A stretch of DNA of 64,000 bases from SOIA01 sp964348015 (GTDB taxonomy: Bacteria > Acidobacteriota > Aminicenantia > Aminicenantales > Aminicenantaceae). The position numbers and the translations under genes were made by a program. The notes under the pieces were generated by a model. That model did no database searches and was not told where the DNA came from. It was given only the letters and a program-made list of their open reading frames with translations. The stretch covers positions 62,001 through 126,000 of the forward strand of contig CAYGBC010000042.1 of assembly GCA_964348015.1 (NCBI GenBank), given 5' to 3'. Shown one piece after another: positions 6,948-15,252 of the stretch (positions are counted from its first letter, which is position 1; each line of letters opens with the position of its first letter).

Positions 6948-9900
6948 ATGAAAAAAGCGATCTTAATGGTCTTTCTGTGTGCAGGCTTGATCGCCTCTGC
7001 GTTTGCTGTCAATGATTCCCGGCTGATGCGATTTCCCGACATCCACAAGGAGCTTATCGTATTCGTTTATGCCGGAGACATCTGGTCGGTGTCTTCGATG
7101 GGAGGGACAGCCAAAAAGCTGACATCCCATGAGGGGCTGGAGCTTTTCCCAAAAATATCACCGGACGGGCGGTGGATCGCATTCTCAGCCGAATATTCGG
7201 GTTCCCGACAGGTCTACGTCATGCCCATAACCGGAGGAATCCCGACTCAGCTCACTTACTACAATGATGTGGGGATGATGCCGCCCAGAGGAGGCTTTGA
7301 CTACCAGGTGCTCGATTGGGCTCCAAACAGCCAGAGTCTCCTTGTCAGGGCCAACAGGACTCCCTACGGGCGCCGGCGCGGAAAGTATTTTCTGGTCAGC
7401 ATCAACGGCGGACTCGAAACTCCTCTTCAAATTCCGGAAGCCGGAGGAGGGACTTTTTCCCCAGATGGAAAAAAAATAGTATACACGCCGATTGCCCGAG
7501 AGTTCCGGACCTGGAAAAGATACAGAGGAGGAATGGCCCAGGATGTGTGGCTGTACGACCTCGAGAAAGACGAATCAAAAAAGTTGACCTCATTTCCCGG
7601 GACCGACCAGCATCCCATCTGGTACAAGAACAAAATTTTCTTTGCCTCGGACAGAGATTTGACCATGAATATTTATTCCTATGACCTGGGAACAGAAAAA
7701 ATAGAAAAGATCACTAACCACACAGAATACGATGTTCTCTGGCCATCGGGAGAAGACGGTCTCGTGGCTTACGAAAACGGAGGGTACCTTTACAGGCTGG
7801 ACCTCAATACCGGAGAAACACAGAAAGTCACGGTGAATATCAATTATGACAGCCCGTATGTCATGCCGCAGATCAAAAACGTGAAAGAGAATATCGCCAG
7901 CTTCGATATTTCCCCCTCGGGAAAACGTGCAGTCTTCGAGGCCAGAGGAGACATCTATACGGTCCCCGCCAAAGAAGGAATCACCTACAACCTGACTTCC
8001 ACTCAGGGAATTCGGGAGATGTATCCAGCCTGGTCTCCGGACGGACGATACATCTCCATATACTCGGACGTGACCGGTGAATACGAGATCTATCTGATCG
8101 ACCGAACCAGGGAAAATGCCATCACTCCGCTCACAGAAAACAGCCAGATATGGCGGTATCCTCCAGTTTGGTCACCCGACAGTTCGAAGCTTCTGTTCTC
8201 CGACAAGAATCAAAACCTTCAGATTCTGGATATAAAGTCGAAAAAAATCACGATCATCGATAAGGCCCGCCGCTTCGATATCACGGATTATGACTGGTCT
8301 CCGGATTCCAAATGGGTGGTCTACTCCAAGGATGGTGAAAACGCTCAGGACGCAGTCCGGGTCTACTCTCTCGAACAGAACAAGTCCTTTCAGCTGACTG
8401 ACGACATGTATATTGACTTTGCCCCGGTTTTTTCCACCTGTGGGAAATACATCTTTTTCCTCTCGGACAGGGAATTCAACCTCAGTTTCTCGAGCTTCGA
8501 ATTCGATTACATTTACCAGAACTCCACCAACATTCATGCCGTCGCCTTGACAAAGGATACCCCTCCTCTCTTTAAGGACAAAAATGATGTGGAAGATATC
8601 GCGACATCCGAGGCGAAAAACGTATTGAAATCCAAAAAGGATGCAAGGACAGCCCCAAAGGTCAAAGAAGGAAAATCTTCTGCCGTCAGGATAGAACTCG
8701 GTGGAATCAACGAAAGAGTCGTCTCCTTCCCGCTCGAAGCGGGGAACTACTCCCAGCTTGTCGCGGTCGAGGGGGGAGTTCTGTATGTCAAGGACAATGA
8801 ACTCCGCCTGTTCAAAATCGAGGACAAAAAAGACGCGTTGATCATTAAAGGCATTACAGGCGGAGCACTTTCCGCCAACGGGGAAAAAATCCTGTACCGC
8901 GCACAGCAAAAATACGGGATCATCGATCCCAAGCCCGACCAGAAGCCCGGAGCGGGTACGTTGGACCTATCCGGTTTGACGATGAAGATCGATCCTCTTA
9001 AGGAGTGGCGACAGATCTATGAGGATGGATGGAGGATTTACAGGGATTGGTTCTACGTCAAAAATCTGCACGGCGTGGACTGGATAAAAATGAAAGACAA
9101 GTACGGTCAGCTCGTCCCCTACCTCAGTCACAGGGCTGACCTGGATTTCATCTTTGGCGAACTTGTCGGAGAACTGAATGCCGGCCACTGCTACATCAAC
9201 TGGGGAGATTTCCCAAGAGTCAAAAGAATCGAAGGAGGGCTTCTCGGAGCTGAATTTCAAGCGGACAAAAAATCTAACAGATACATCATCTCGAAGATTT
9301 ACAAAGGAGAAAACTGGAACGAGAACACACGGTCTCCCCTCACCGAACAAGGGATCAATGTGAAGGAGGGCGATTATCTCATAAGTCTCAACGGCCGGGA
9401 TGTGACCACGAGAGACAATCCCTACAGATTCCTCGAGAACACTGCCGGAAAAAAGATCCCCATCGTCGTGAATCAAAAGCCCAGCAAGGCTGGCGCGCGG
9501 GAGTACTGGATCAAGCCGGTCAAGAGCGAGCTGAACCTTTTTTATCTAGACTGGGTGAAATCCAGAAGGGAAATGGCAAACAAATTGTCCGGCGGAAGGA
9601 TCGGATATATCCACGTCCCGAACACGGCTGTCGAAGGCAACAGGGAGTTATTCAAAGGATTTTATGCATTCAAGAACAAGGAGGCTCTGATCATCGACGT
9701 CAGATACAACGGCGGAGGTTTTGTACCTGAGGTCATGACTGAACTCCTCACAAGACGAATCCTGAATTACTGGGGAAGAGCAGGTCTTCTCCCGTCACAA
9801 ACTCCAGGGGCAGCGCATGAAGGACCGAAGGTCATGCTCATCAACTCTTATGCGGGTTCAGGCGGCGATATTTTTCCCTATTATTTCAAGAAGAAAAATC

Positions 9901-10217
9901 TGGGTGTCCTGATCGGTACCCGTACCTGGGGAGGAACCGTGGGTCTGTCCGGGAATCCCCGCTTGGTGGATGGCGGTTACACCGGAGTCCCCACTTTTGG
10001 TTTTATCGACACAGACGGAAACTGGGCCGTAGAGGGCATCGGCGTCGCACCGGACATCGAAGTCATCGACCGACCCGAGCTTGTGACCAAAGGTCAAGAT
10101 CCGAGTCTGGAAAAAGCAGTCGAGGTTCTTCTCGATGAATTGAAGAAAAATCCTCCCCGAAAAGCGAAAAAACCAGAAGACCCGGACCGTTCAAAGTGGA
10201 TAAAGAAGAAAAAGTAG
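6948..10217 (+). CDS. Tricorn protease homologue (S41 family), exported
   Basis: 1,089 residues, close to the family length of about 1,070. AAGGAGG stands 6 nt before the ATG. Residues 1-20 are a signal peptide. Two WD40-like (PD40) propellers follow, with repeated blades such as SPDGRWIAFSAEYSGSRQVY and SPDGRYISIYSD. A short charged insertion sits near residue 555. The core domain has GHCYINWGD (probable catalytic His), a PDZ region (about 765-850), IIDVRYNGGG, and the nucleophile S971 in YAGSGGD, followed by GTRTWGG. Archaeal Tricorn trims proteasome products in the cytosol; the signal peptide here suggests a periplasmic or secreted peptidase. The Lys-rich C-terminus is typical. A paralogue lies at 17651-20959. 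Confidence 0.93.
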   Translation: MKKAILMVFLCAGLIASAFAVNDSRLMRFPDIHKELIVFVYAGDIWSVSSMGGTAKKLTSHEGLELFPKISPDGRWIAFSAEYSGSRQVYVMPITGGIPTQLTYYNDVGMMPPRGGFDYQVLDWAPNSQSLLVRANRTPYGRRRGKYFLVSINGGLETPLQIPEAGGGTFSPDGKKIVYTPIAREFRTWKRYRGGMAQDVWLYDLEKDESKKLTSFPGTDQHPIWYKNKIFFASDRDLTMNIYSYDLGTEKIEKITNHTEYDVLWPSGEDGLVAYENGGYLYRLDLNTGETQKVTVNINYDSPYVMPQIKNVKENIASFDISPSGKRAVFEARGDIYTVPAKEGITYNLTSTQGIREMYPAWSPDGRYISIYSDVTGEYEIYLIDRTRENAITPLTENSQIWRYPPVWSPDSSKLLFSDKNQNLQILDIKSKKITIIDKARRFDITDYDWSPDSKWVVYSKDGENAQDAVRVYSLEQNKSFQLTDDMYIDFAPVFSTCGKYIFFLSDREFNLSFSSFEFDYIYQNSTNIHAVALTKDTPPLFKDKNDVEDIATSEAKNVLKSKKDARTAPKVKEGKSSAVRIELGGINERVVSFPLEAGNYSQLVAVEGGVLYVKDNELRLFKIEDKKDALIIKGITGGALSANGEKILYRAQQKYGIIDPKPDQKPGAGTLDLSGLTMKIDPLKEWRQIYEDGWRIYRDWFYVKNLHGVDWIKMKDKYGQLVPYLSHRADLDFIFGELVGELNAGHCYINWGDFPRVKRIEGGLLGAEFQADKKSNRYIISKIYKGENWNENTRSPLTEQGINVKEGDYLISLNGRDVTTRDNPYRFLENTAGKKIPIVVNQKPSKAGAREYWIKPVKSELNLFYLDWVKSRREMANKLSGGRIGYIHVPNTAVEGNRELFKGFYAFKNKEALIIDVRYNGGGFVPEVMTELLTRRILNYWGRAGLLPSQTPGAAHEGPKVMLINSYAGSGGDIFPYYFKKKNLGVLIGTRTWGGTVGLSGNPRLVDGGYTGVPTFGFIDTDGNWAVEGIGVAPDIEVIDRPELVTKGQDPSLEKAVEVLLDELKKNPPRKAKKPEDPDRSKWIKKKK

Positions 10218-10310
10218 CGAAAATGAGCTCAATCCTCAGTTGAATCGGAAGATTCAGGATCTGACTAAGACGCGCAGGGTACTCCCCTCAAAAGCCCTAG
10301 ATCCATCTCT

Positions 10311-11303
10311 TTATATTTCCACATCGAGACCGAGACCCAGTTCTGCGGCACGCTTCAGCACGAGCTCAGCCACAGCCACATCCTGGACAGCCAGGCCCAC
10401 AGATTTGAAGAACGTCGTTTCTTCTTCCGATTCGCGGCCTGGGATCTTTCGTGCGGCGACCTCTCCGATCTCACCGTGAATGTTTTTGTTTGTGATCAGT
10501 CCTCCGTCAATGGAAATAATCAGGTCTCCGGCCTCTGCAAGACAGGCCTCTTTTGAATCCACGACGACTTTGGAACGGACGACGGTCCTGGCTGGAATCT
10601 CCTGCATCTCGGGAGTATAAGAACCGACACCATTGATGTGGACACCCAGCTTCAGGCTGCTGTCGGCGAATACCGGCCTGAAGGATGTGGTCGCCGTGCA
10701 GACCACGTCAGCCTCGTGGAGCGCCTGCTTCGAGGTTTGAGCCACACGAATATCAGCGGGAATCGGGCTTCCTCGTTCTTTCATCTCCCGAGCAAACGCC
10801 CGTGCCGAACGTATCCTCACATCATAGACCCAGGCTCTTTCGATATCCCTCACAGTGCAGACAGCTTCCAGCTGAGTCCGGGATTGCGTGCCGGCACCAA
10901 AAATCGCCGCCACACGAGATTCTTTTCGGGCCAGGAAGTCTGTCGCCAAACCCGAGGCCGCTCCTGTGCGCAGAGCTGTCAGATAGGTGCCGTCCATTGC
11001 GGCCAAAGGCCTTCCTGTTTTCGCATCCACCACAATCACAAGTGCATGAATCGTGGGAAGTCCCCTCCTCCGGTTGTTCGGAAAAACCGAAACGATCTTG
11101 GCTCCGATCGTCTCGCTCTTCATCAAGTACGCCGGCATAAACAGAGTTACCCCATTCCGCTTGGAGACCGGGATCTGCGTTCTCAAAGGAACCTGAGCCT
11201 GTTCCGTCGAAAGCTGGATGAATCCCTTTTTAACCGCATTAATAGCCTCAGCCATGCTCACGGCCTGAGCCACATCGCTCCGGGAAAGCACCTTGAGTTT
11301 CAT
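10311..11303 (-). CDS. Ornithine cyclodeaminase / mu-crystallin family protein
   Basis: 330 residues. The N-terminal substrate domain begins VLSRSDVAQAVSM and carries the family arginine/lysine region (RTQIPVSKRNG). The Rossmann part has the NAD(P) motif AIFGAGTQSRTQ, then an acidic strand end WVYDVR. The family includes ornithine cyclodeaminase, alanine dehydrogenase and imino-acid reductases, so the exact substrate cannot be read from sequence. Its start is 5 bp after the stop of the upstream FAD oxidoreductase, so the two are co-expressed. A plausible pairing is amine or imino-acid oxidation followed by imine reduction, which is inference. Confidence 0.9.
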   Translation of the reverse strand: MKLKVLSRSDVAQAVSMAEAINAVKKGFIQLSTEQAQVPLRTQIPVSKRNGVTLFMPAYLMKSETIGAKIVSVFPNNRRRGLPTIHALVIVVDAKTGRPLAAMDGTYLTALRTGAASGLATDFLARKESRVAAIFGAGTQSRTQLEAVCTVRDIERAWVYDVRIRSARAFAREMKERGSPIPADIRVAQTSKQALHEADVVCTATTSFRPVFADSSLKLGVHINGVGSYTPEMQEIPARTVVRSKVVVDSKEACLAEAGDLIISIDGGLITNKNIHGEIGEVAARKIPGRESEEETTFFKSVGLAVQDVAVAELVLKRAAELGLGLDVEI

Positions 11304-11307
11304 TATT

Positions 11308-12462
11308 TCACACGACCTTCCTTTCTCCCTCCTTTTTTATATCACCAAATCGGCCATATGCAAAGGGATTCAAATCAAACTCTGTATGACCATCAAGGAT
11401 AAGCTCGCTCAAGATCAAACCGACAGCCGGCCCGTGCTGAAAGCCATGGCCGGAAAAGCCGGTTGCACAGAAAAAACCCTCCACAGCGGGAATCGCTCCG
11501 ATGACCGGATTGCCATCCGGAGTGATCGTGTAGAGGCCTCCCCAACCTCGGATAATTTCAGCTTTTTCCAGAATAGGAGCCCGGTGAACCGCCGCTTCAG
11601 TCACTCTTTCCATGAACTTCCGGTCCACGTGGGTGTGAAAGCTGGAGGGCTCATCCGGATCGCTCATTCCCATTAAAATATTCGGCTCCTCTCCTCTGAA
11701 ATAAAAAGTCACATCCTGGTCGATAACCATCGGCACAGGCTTCGGGATGGCATCAAACGGACTGGTCGCGAAGACCTGGCGGCGAAACGGCTTTACTGGA
11801 AGGTCTATTCCGGCCATCCGGGCGACCTCTCCTCCCCAGGGTCCAGCCACATCCACCACCACCGGAGTCGATATTAATCCGGCACTTGTTTCTACCTCCT
11901 CCACTTTTCCGCTTTTGACTCGGATCCCGGTCACTTCTGTTTTCTCTTCGATGCGAACACCGATTTTCCTCGCATGGTCCGCATAACCCATAGCCACAAG
12001 ATAGGGATCGGCATACCCGTCTTCCGGGCCGAAGGTTCCGCCCCTGAGATCATCGACACGCAGGTAGGGCCAACGGCGCTTGATCTCTTCTGGAGAAAGG
12101 ACTTCTACCGGAGCGTTCATCTGATGTTGAACATCAACGCTGGAGAGAAAATCACTCCAAGTTTTTTCCTGTTGAGCCAGGAAGAGATATCCTGCCGCAC
12201 GGAAGTATATGTCCACCCCGAACTCGGCCTTGAAGTCTTTGAAAACCCGCAGAGAATGCTGAGAGAGGCGAATATTGGCAGGATGGGAGAACTGTTGCCG
12301 GATTCCTCCGACGCTCAATCCAGTGGTCGCCTGGGCCAGAAGGTCTTTTTCAAAAAGAACGACGTCTGATGCTCCGCGTTTCCCCAAGTAATACGCCGCA
12401 CTCGTCCCCATAATACCGCCGCCTATGATAACGATATCCGCAGTCCTGTTCTGTCTTCCCAT
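11308..12462 (-). CDS. FAD-dependent oxidoreductase, DAO / sarcosine-oxidase-like
   Basis: 384 residues. The FAD-binding signature IVIIGGGIMGTSAAYYLG starts at about residue 10. Other family marks are GLSVGGIRQQFSHPANI after the first helix, RWPYLR, the second dinucleotide region VVVDVAGPWGGEVA, and the C-terminal GFSGHGFQHGPAVG that closes the flavin site. These enzymes oxidise secondary or primary amino groups of small amino acids such as glycine, sarcosine, D-amino acids or hydroxyproline. No export signal, so cytoplasmic. It is immediately upstream of an ornithine-cyclodeaminase-like gene. The precise substrate is unknown. Confidence 0.9.
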   Translation of the reverse strand: MGRQNRTADIVIIGGGIMGTSAAYYLGKRGASDVVLFEKDLLAQATTGLSVGGIRQQFSHPANIRLSQHSLRVFKDFKAEFGVDIYFRAAGYLFLAQQEKTWSDFLSSVDVQHQMNAPVEVLSPEEIKRRWPYLRVDDLRGGTFGPEDGYADPYLVAMGYADHARKIGVRIEEKTEVTGIRVKSGKVEEVETSAGLISTPVVVDVAGPWGGEVARMAGIDLPVKPFRRQVFATSPFDAIPKPVPMVIDQDVTFYFRGEEPNILMGMSDPDEPSSFHTHVDRKFMERVTEAAVHRAPILEKAEIIRGWGGLYTITPDGNPVIGAIPAVEGFFCATGFSGHGFQHGPAVGLILSELILDGHTEFDLNPFAYGRFGDIKKEGERKVV

Positions 12463-12589
12463 CCGATTATCCGGTTGTCATCGAGCCTGAAAATTTCTAT
12501 TGGCCGGAGATCTGCCTCTGCCCTCCAAAAGGAAACATTGAAGCCATAAGCGACTTAAGCTCGCCTTCTGTCTTCCTCCTTTATTCCGA

Positions 12590-12943
12590 TTACTTCTGGG
12601 GCCACAGAGTGGAAATGATGAGTGCGACTCCCACACCGATAAGGATGAACGGCCACCAGTTCGTTATTCCAAATATGAAAGAACCGCCGACAAGCATCAG
12701 CACGGTTCCCGCGACCAGCCTCCCCGTGATGTGCTGACGAAATTTGGGATCGCCGCTTCTCAGGACAGCTTCAAGAATGAAGATAAATCCCAGACCGCAT
12801 AATAAATACTTCCACCAATCTCTCCAGGAAACGATATCCAAAGTCGCCAAGAGAAAAAGTGCTCCCAACAGAATCAGTATCAATCCTCCTGTAACTCTTG
12901 ACCAGGGATCATGCGTGCTTTTGTCTTCTGTGTCTTCAGTCAT
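12590..12943 (-). CDS. Small four-helix membrane protein (LiaI/LiaF-TM or DUF5668-like)
   Basis: 117 residues. After a charged N-terminus there are four hydrophobic segments, about 18-36, 42-60, 72-90 and 93-112. They contain the pairing GLILILLGALFLL and WWPFILIGVGVALII seen in LiaF-type transmembrane domains and DUF5668 proteins. Such proteins are small inner-membrane modulators, sometimes of cell-envelope stress sensing. No partner for that role is adjacent: the FAD oxidoreductase lies downstream and a DUF4438 protein upstream, all on the same strand. Function unknown. Confidence 0.75.
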   Translation of the reverse strand: MTEDTEDKSTHDPWSRVTGGLILILLGALFLLATLDIVSWRDWWKYLLCGLGFIFILEAVLRSGDPKFRQHITGRLVAGTVLMLVGGSFIFGITNWWPFILIGVGVALIISTLWPQK

Positions 12944-13032
12944 TGATTATCTTCTTTTTGGAGCTCTGCTCCGTTTAAATTCTTCCAATTGCTGACTTTC
13001 AACAGGCCTCAGTTCACACACCGAGGTGACCT

Positions 13033-14046
13033 TTACCTGATCCCCAACAAATTCGCCAAGTTAGCCTTCGGGTTGAGGACTGTCTCAATCTGTCCATCAG
13101 CCGATGTTAACAACGTCGTCACACCCGGCCCGTGACCGGCTACTGTACTCCGACCGTGGGATATGACGCCTATCGATACAGCTCCCTTACGATAGATCCG
13201 CCCGTACGTGTGGTCTGCGTCAAGGATGGCCACGATGTCGCCGAAACAGAGCGACTCCAGACCGAACTCCTTCACTGTCTCCTTATCGAAGAGTTGAATG
13301 TCATAGTCTCCTCTGTACACGTGAGACCGACCGAGGCCAGAACCCATGATTTTTGCAGGGATTCTGTGTGTCACCGCAATTCGCAATTTTTCCTCTTCTG
13401 TGATTCCCATGCCAGACTTTGTCAAAACATCGATAAGATGAGGGCTCACGTTCATGGCGCTCACTCCTTGAACATTCGTGAACTTCAGTCCCACACCAAA
13501 GGCGTACACCCGCATCTTGTCACCTATAGCGAGTTTATCAAAGACGCTGTCATCCGGAAAATCGACCATCACATGTTCGGCTCCGCCGTGCTTGCCCGTA
13601 ACCCAGCCTTCAGCTCCTTTGGCTTCGCCAGTGAGGACCTTCACTCTGTTCCCGATGCAGGACAGGGTATTCAAGCCTCGACTCTCTGAGGTAGAGTTGT
13701 TGTTGTGTAAGGAGACAGCCGGCTCCACATGGTCTCCAGCGATGAGGACAGCAGAGTCGCCTGTCCTGACGTTATATGTGATACTCCCTATTCCCGGAAG
13801 CACATGGATTTTTCCGTCCGGATCGATCCTGTAAGGAGGATCGCCGAATCCCGGAGGTGATATATATCCCTGGACAGCCAGCTGAACCAGCTGTTCGCGG
13901 TTGAATTCAAGGGGTTTGACCTTTTGTGACTCGGCTTTGCCTCCTGAATTATCAGCAGACAGCAAAGGGATGATGAATACTGACAGAACGATTAAAAAAG
14001 AAATGAAGAGTATTCTCTCTGGTTTTTTCAAACGGGTGTGTACCAT
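13033..14046 (-). CDS. Exported DUF4438-type protein
   Basis: 337 residues. GAGGAGGGC stands just upstream of the ATG. A basic N-terminus and hydrophobic helix (about 12-31) form a signal peptide or anchor. The rest is a glycine-rich beta/alpha protein with LPGIGSITYNVRTGDSAVLIAGDH-type strands, a GKHGGAEHVMVDFP segment, and GLGRSHVYRGDYDIQ near the C-terminal third, ending with SHGRSTVAGHGPGV. I recall this pattern as DUF4438, a family with structural data but no assigned reaction. The conserved His/Gly/Asp clusters suggest a metal or small-molecule site, which is inference. Confidence 0.7.
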   Translation of the reverse strand: MVHTRLKKPERILFISFLIVLSVFIIPLLSADNSGGKAESQKVKPLEFNREQLVQLAVQGYISPPGFGDPPYRIDPDGKIHVLPGIGSITYNVRTGDSAVLIAGDHVEPAVSLHNNNSTSESRGLNTLSCIGNRVKVLTGEAKGAEGWVTGKHGGAEHVMVDFPDDSVFDKLAIGDKMRVYAFGVGLKFTNVQGVSAMNVSPHLIDVLTKSGMGITEEEKLRIAVTHRIPAKIMGSGLGRSHVYRGDYDIQLFDKETVKEFGLESLCFGDIVAILDADHTYGRIYRKGAVSIGVISHGRSTVAGHGPGVTTLLTSADGQIETVLNPKANLANLLGIR

Positions 14047-14132
14047 TTTGCCCTCCTCAAATGCCGAATAGAAACTTCGCCTTTCTTGAAATACATCCGG
14101 CAGCCGCTCACGCCGCCCTCAGAAACAATCAG

Positions 14133-14162
14133 TCTATAGCATAGAACACCAGTGAAATTCAA
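14133..14162 (-). promoter_or_regulatory. Candidate promoter of the DUF4438 gene
   Basis: Minus strand TTGAAT (14162-14157), 18-nt spacer, TATAGA (14138-14133), about 90 nt before the ATG at 14046. Confidence 0.45.
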
Positions 14163-14178
14163 GGTCCATCTGACCAGA

Positions 14179-14207
14179 TTGACTTCCTGCCCACCCTGCG
14201 TTATAAG
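14179..14207 (+). promoter_or_regulatory. Promoter of the metallo-beta-lactamase-fold gene
   Basis: TTGACT (14179-14184), 17-nt spacer, TATAAG (14202-14207). The ATG follows at 14229 with GGGGAG as ribosome site, so the leader is very short (about 15 nt). Confidence 0.55.
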
Positions 14208-14228
14208 ACACCCGATGGGGAGAAAAAA

Positions 14229-15236
14229 ATGAAGATAAGAAAAAAAACGGCAAAAACAAGGAAACATGCACTGGCATTGTGTCTGATATTCTGTGTCTTC
14301 TTCGGATTCATCCAATGTTCCCGGGAAAAGGAACAGGCTGAGGAGAAAAGGTCTGAGCTTATCCAGCCTTCAAAATGGTGGGAAAAACTGCCGCGGCCGG
14401 TGTATTCTTCCCTGAAAAAAGTGGAGACCAGTCAAGAATGGTTCGAGGTCTACAGACTCACTCCGGATACTTATGCCATCTATGAACCTTTCCAATTCGA
14501 AGAAGCCATATCCTTCCTGGTTATCGGCAAAGAGAGGGCGGTCATAATTGACACCGGGACCGGCATCGGGGACCTGAAACAGGTGACCACTGAGTTGACC
14601 AAACTTCTGGTATCCGTCGTGAATACGCATACTCACTGGGATCATATCGGAAGCAATTCCCAGCTCGAGGAAACCGCTTGTTTCAACAACGAAGACTGCA
14701 TACGGAAGCTCCGCGAAGGAGTGGAGAATGCACGGCTCCGTCCGAGTGTTACAGGAGACTCGATCTGGAGACCTCTTCCCGACGGATTCGACGCGGCCAC
14801 ATGGTCAATCCCTCCGGTTGAGCCAGCAGTCCTTCTGGAAGATGGAGATCTGATCGCACTCGGAGAAAGAACGCTGGAGGTCATCCACACTCCGGGTCAC
14901 TCCCCGGGTTCAATCTGCCTGCTGGACAGTAAAAACCGGATACTCTTCACGGGAGACACGTTCTTTCCCGGCCCGTTGTATGCCTATCCTGAAGACGTCG
15001 ATATAGACGACTACATCGCATCCCTTGAAAAACTGAACGACCGAATCGATGAATACGACTATTTGTGCTCCGGACACAATGACCCGTGGGTTAAAAGTGA
15101 AGTCATCGCCCGGGTTGTGAAGGCTTTCCAGTATATCCTCGACGGGAAAGGCGAATACAAAGAGGATGAAGGTATCCGCCGGTATTACTTTGACGGGTTC
15201 GATATTCTCATCCGGTCCGACATGATCCAGAATTAG
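14229..15236 (+). CDS. Metallo-beta-lactamase-fold hydrolase, probable lipoprotein
   Basis: 335 residues. A Lys/Arg-rich start and hydrophobic core lead to a lipobox-like GFIQC (Cys30), so it is probably lipidated and periplasm-facing. The metal site is complete: THTHWDH (H134, H136, D138, H139), HTPGHSPGS, FTGDTFF and a final SGH. The arrangement is that of a dinuclear zinc or iron hydrolase of the glyoxalase-II/lactonase type rather than a classical class B beta-lactamase. The substrate is not evident. The stop is 16 bp from that of the convergent permease gene. Confidence 0.88.
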   Translation: MKIRKKTAKTRKHALALCLIFCVFFGFIQCSREKEQAEEKRSELIQPSKWWEKLPRPVYSSLKKVETSQEWFEVYRLTPDTYAIYEPFQFEEAISFLVIGKERAVIIDTGTGIGDLKQVTTELTKLLVSVVNTHTHWDHIGSNSQLEETACFNNEDCIRKLREGVENARLRPSVTGDSIWRPLPDGFDAATWSIPPVEPAVLLEDGDLIALGERTLEVIHTPGHSPGSICLLDSKNRILFTGDTFFPGPLYAYPEDVDIDDYIASLEKLNDRIDEYDYLCSGHNDPWVKSEVIARVVKAFQYILDGKGEYKEDEGIRRYYFDGFDILIRSDMIQN

Positions 15237-15252
15237 ACGGGATCTGAATCCT

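Noticed and set aside
8172..8909. Long antisense frame (245 codons) inside the first Tricorn gene
   Set aside because: It lies opposite a well-supported gene, has no ribosome site and no recognisable domain.
10241..10256. Hairpin TGAATC-GGAA-GATTCA as terminator of the Tricorn gene
   Set aside because: Only six AT-rich pairs and no T-run on either strand.
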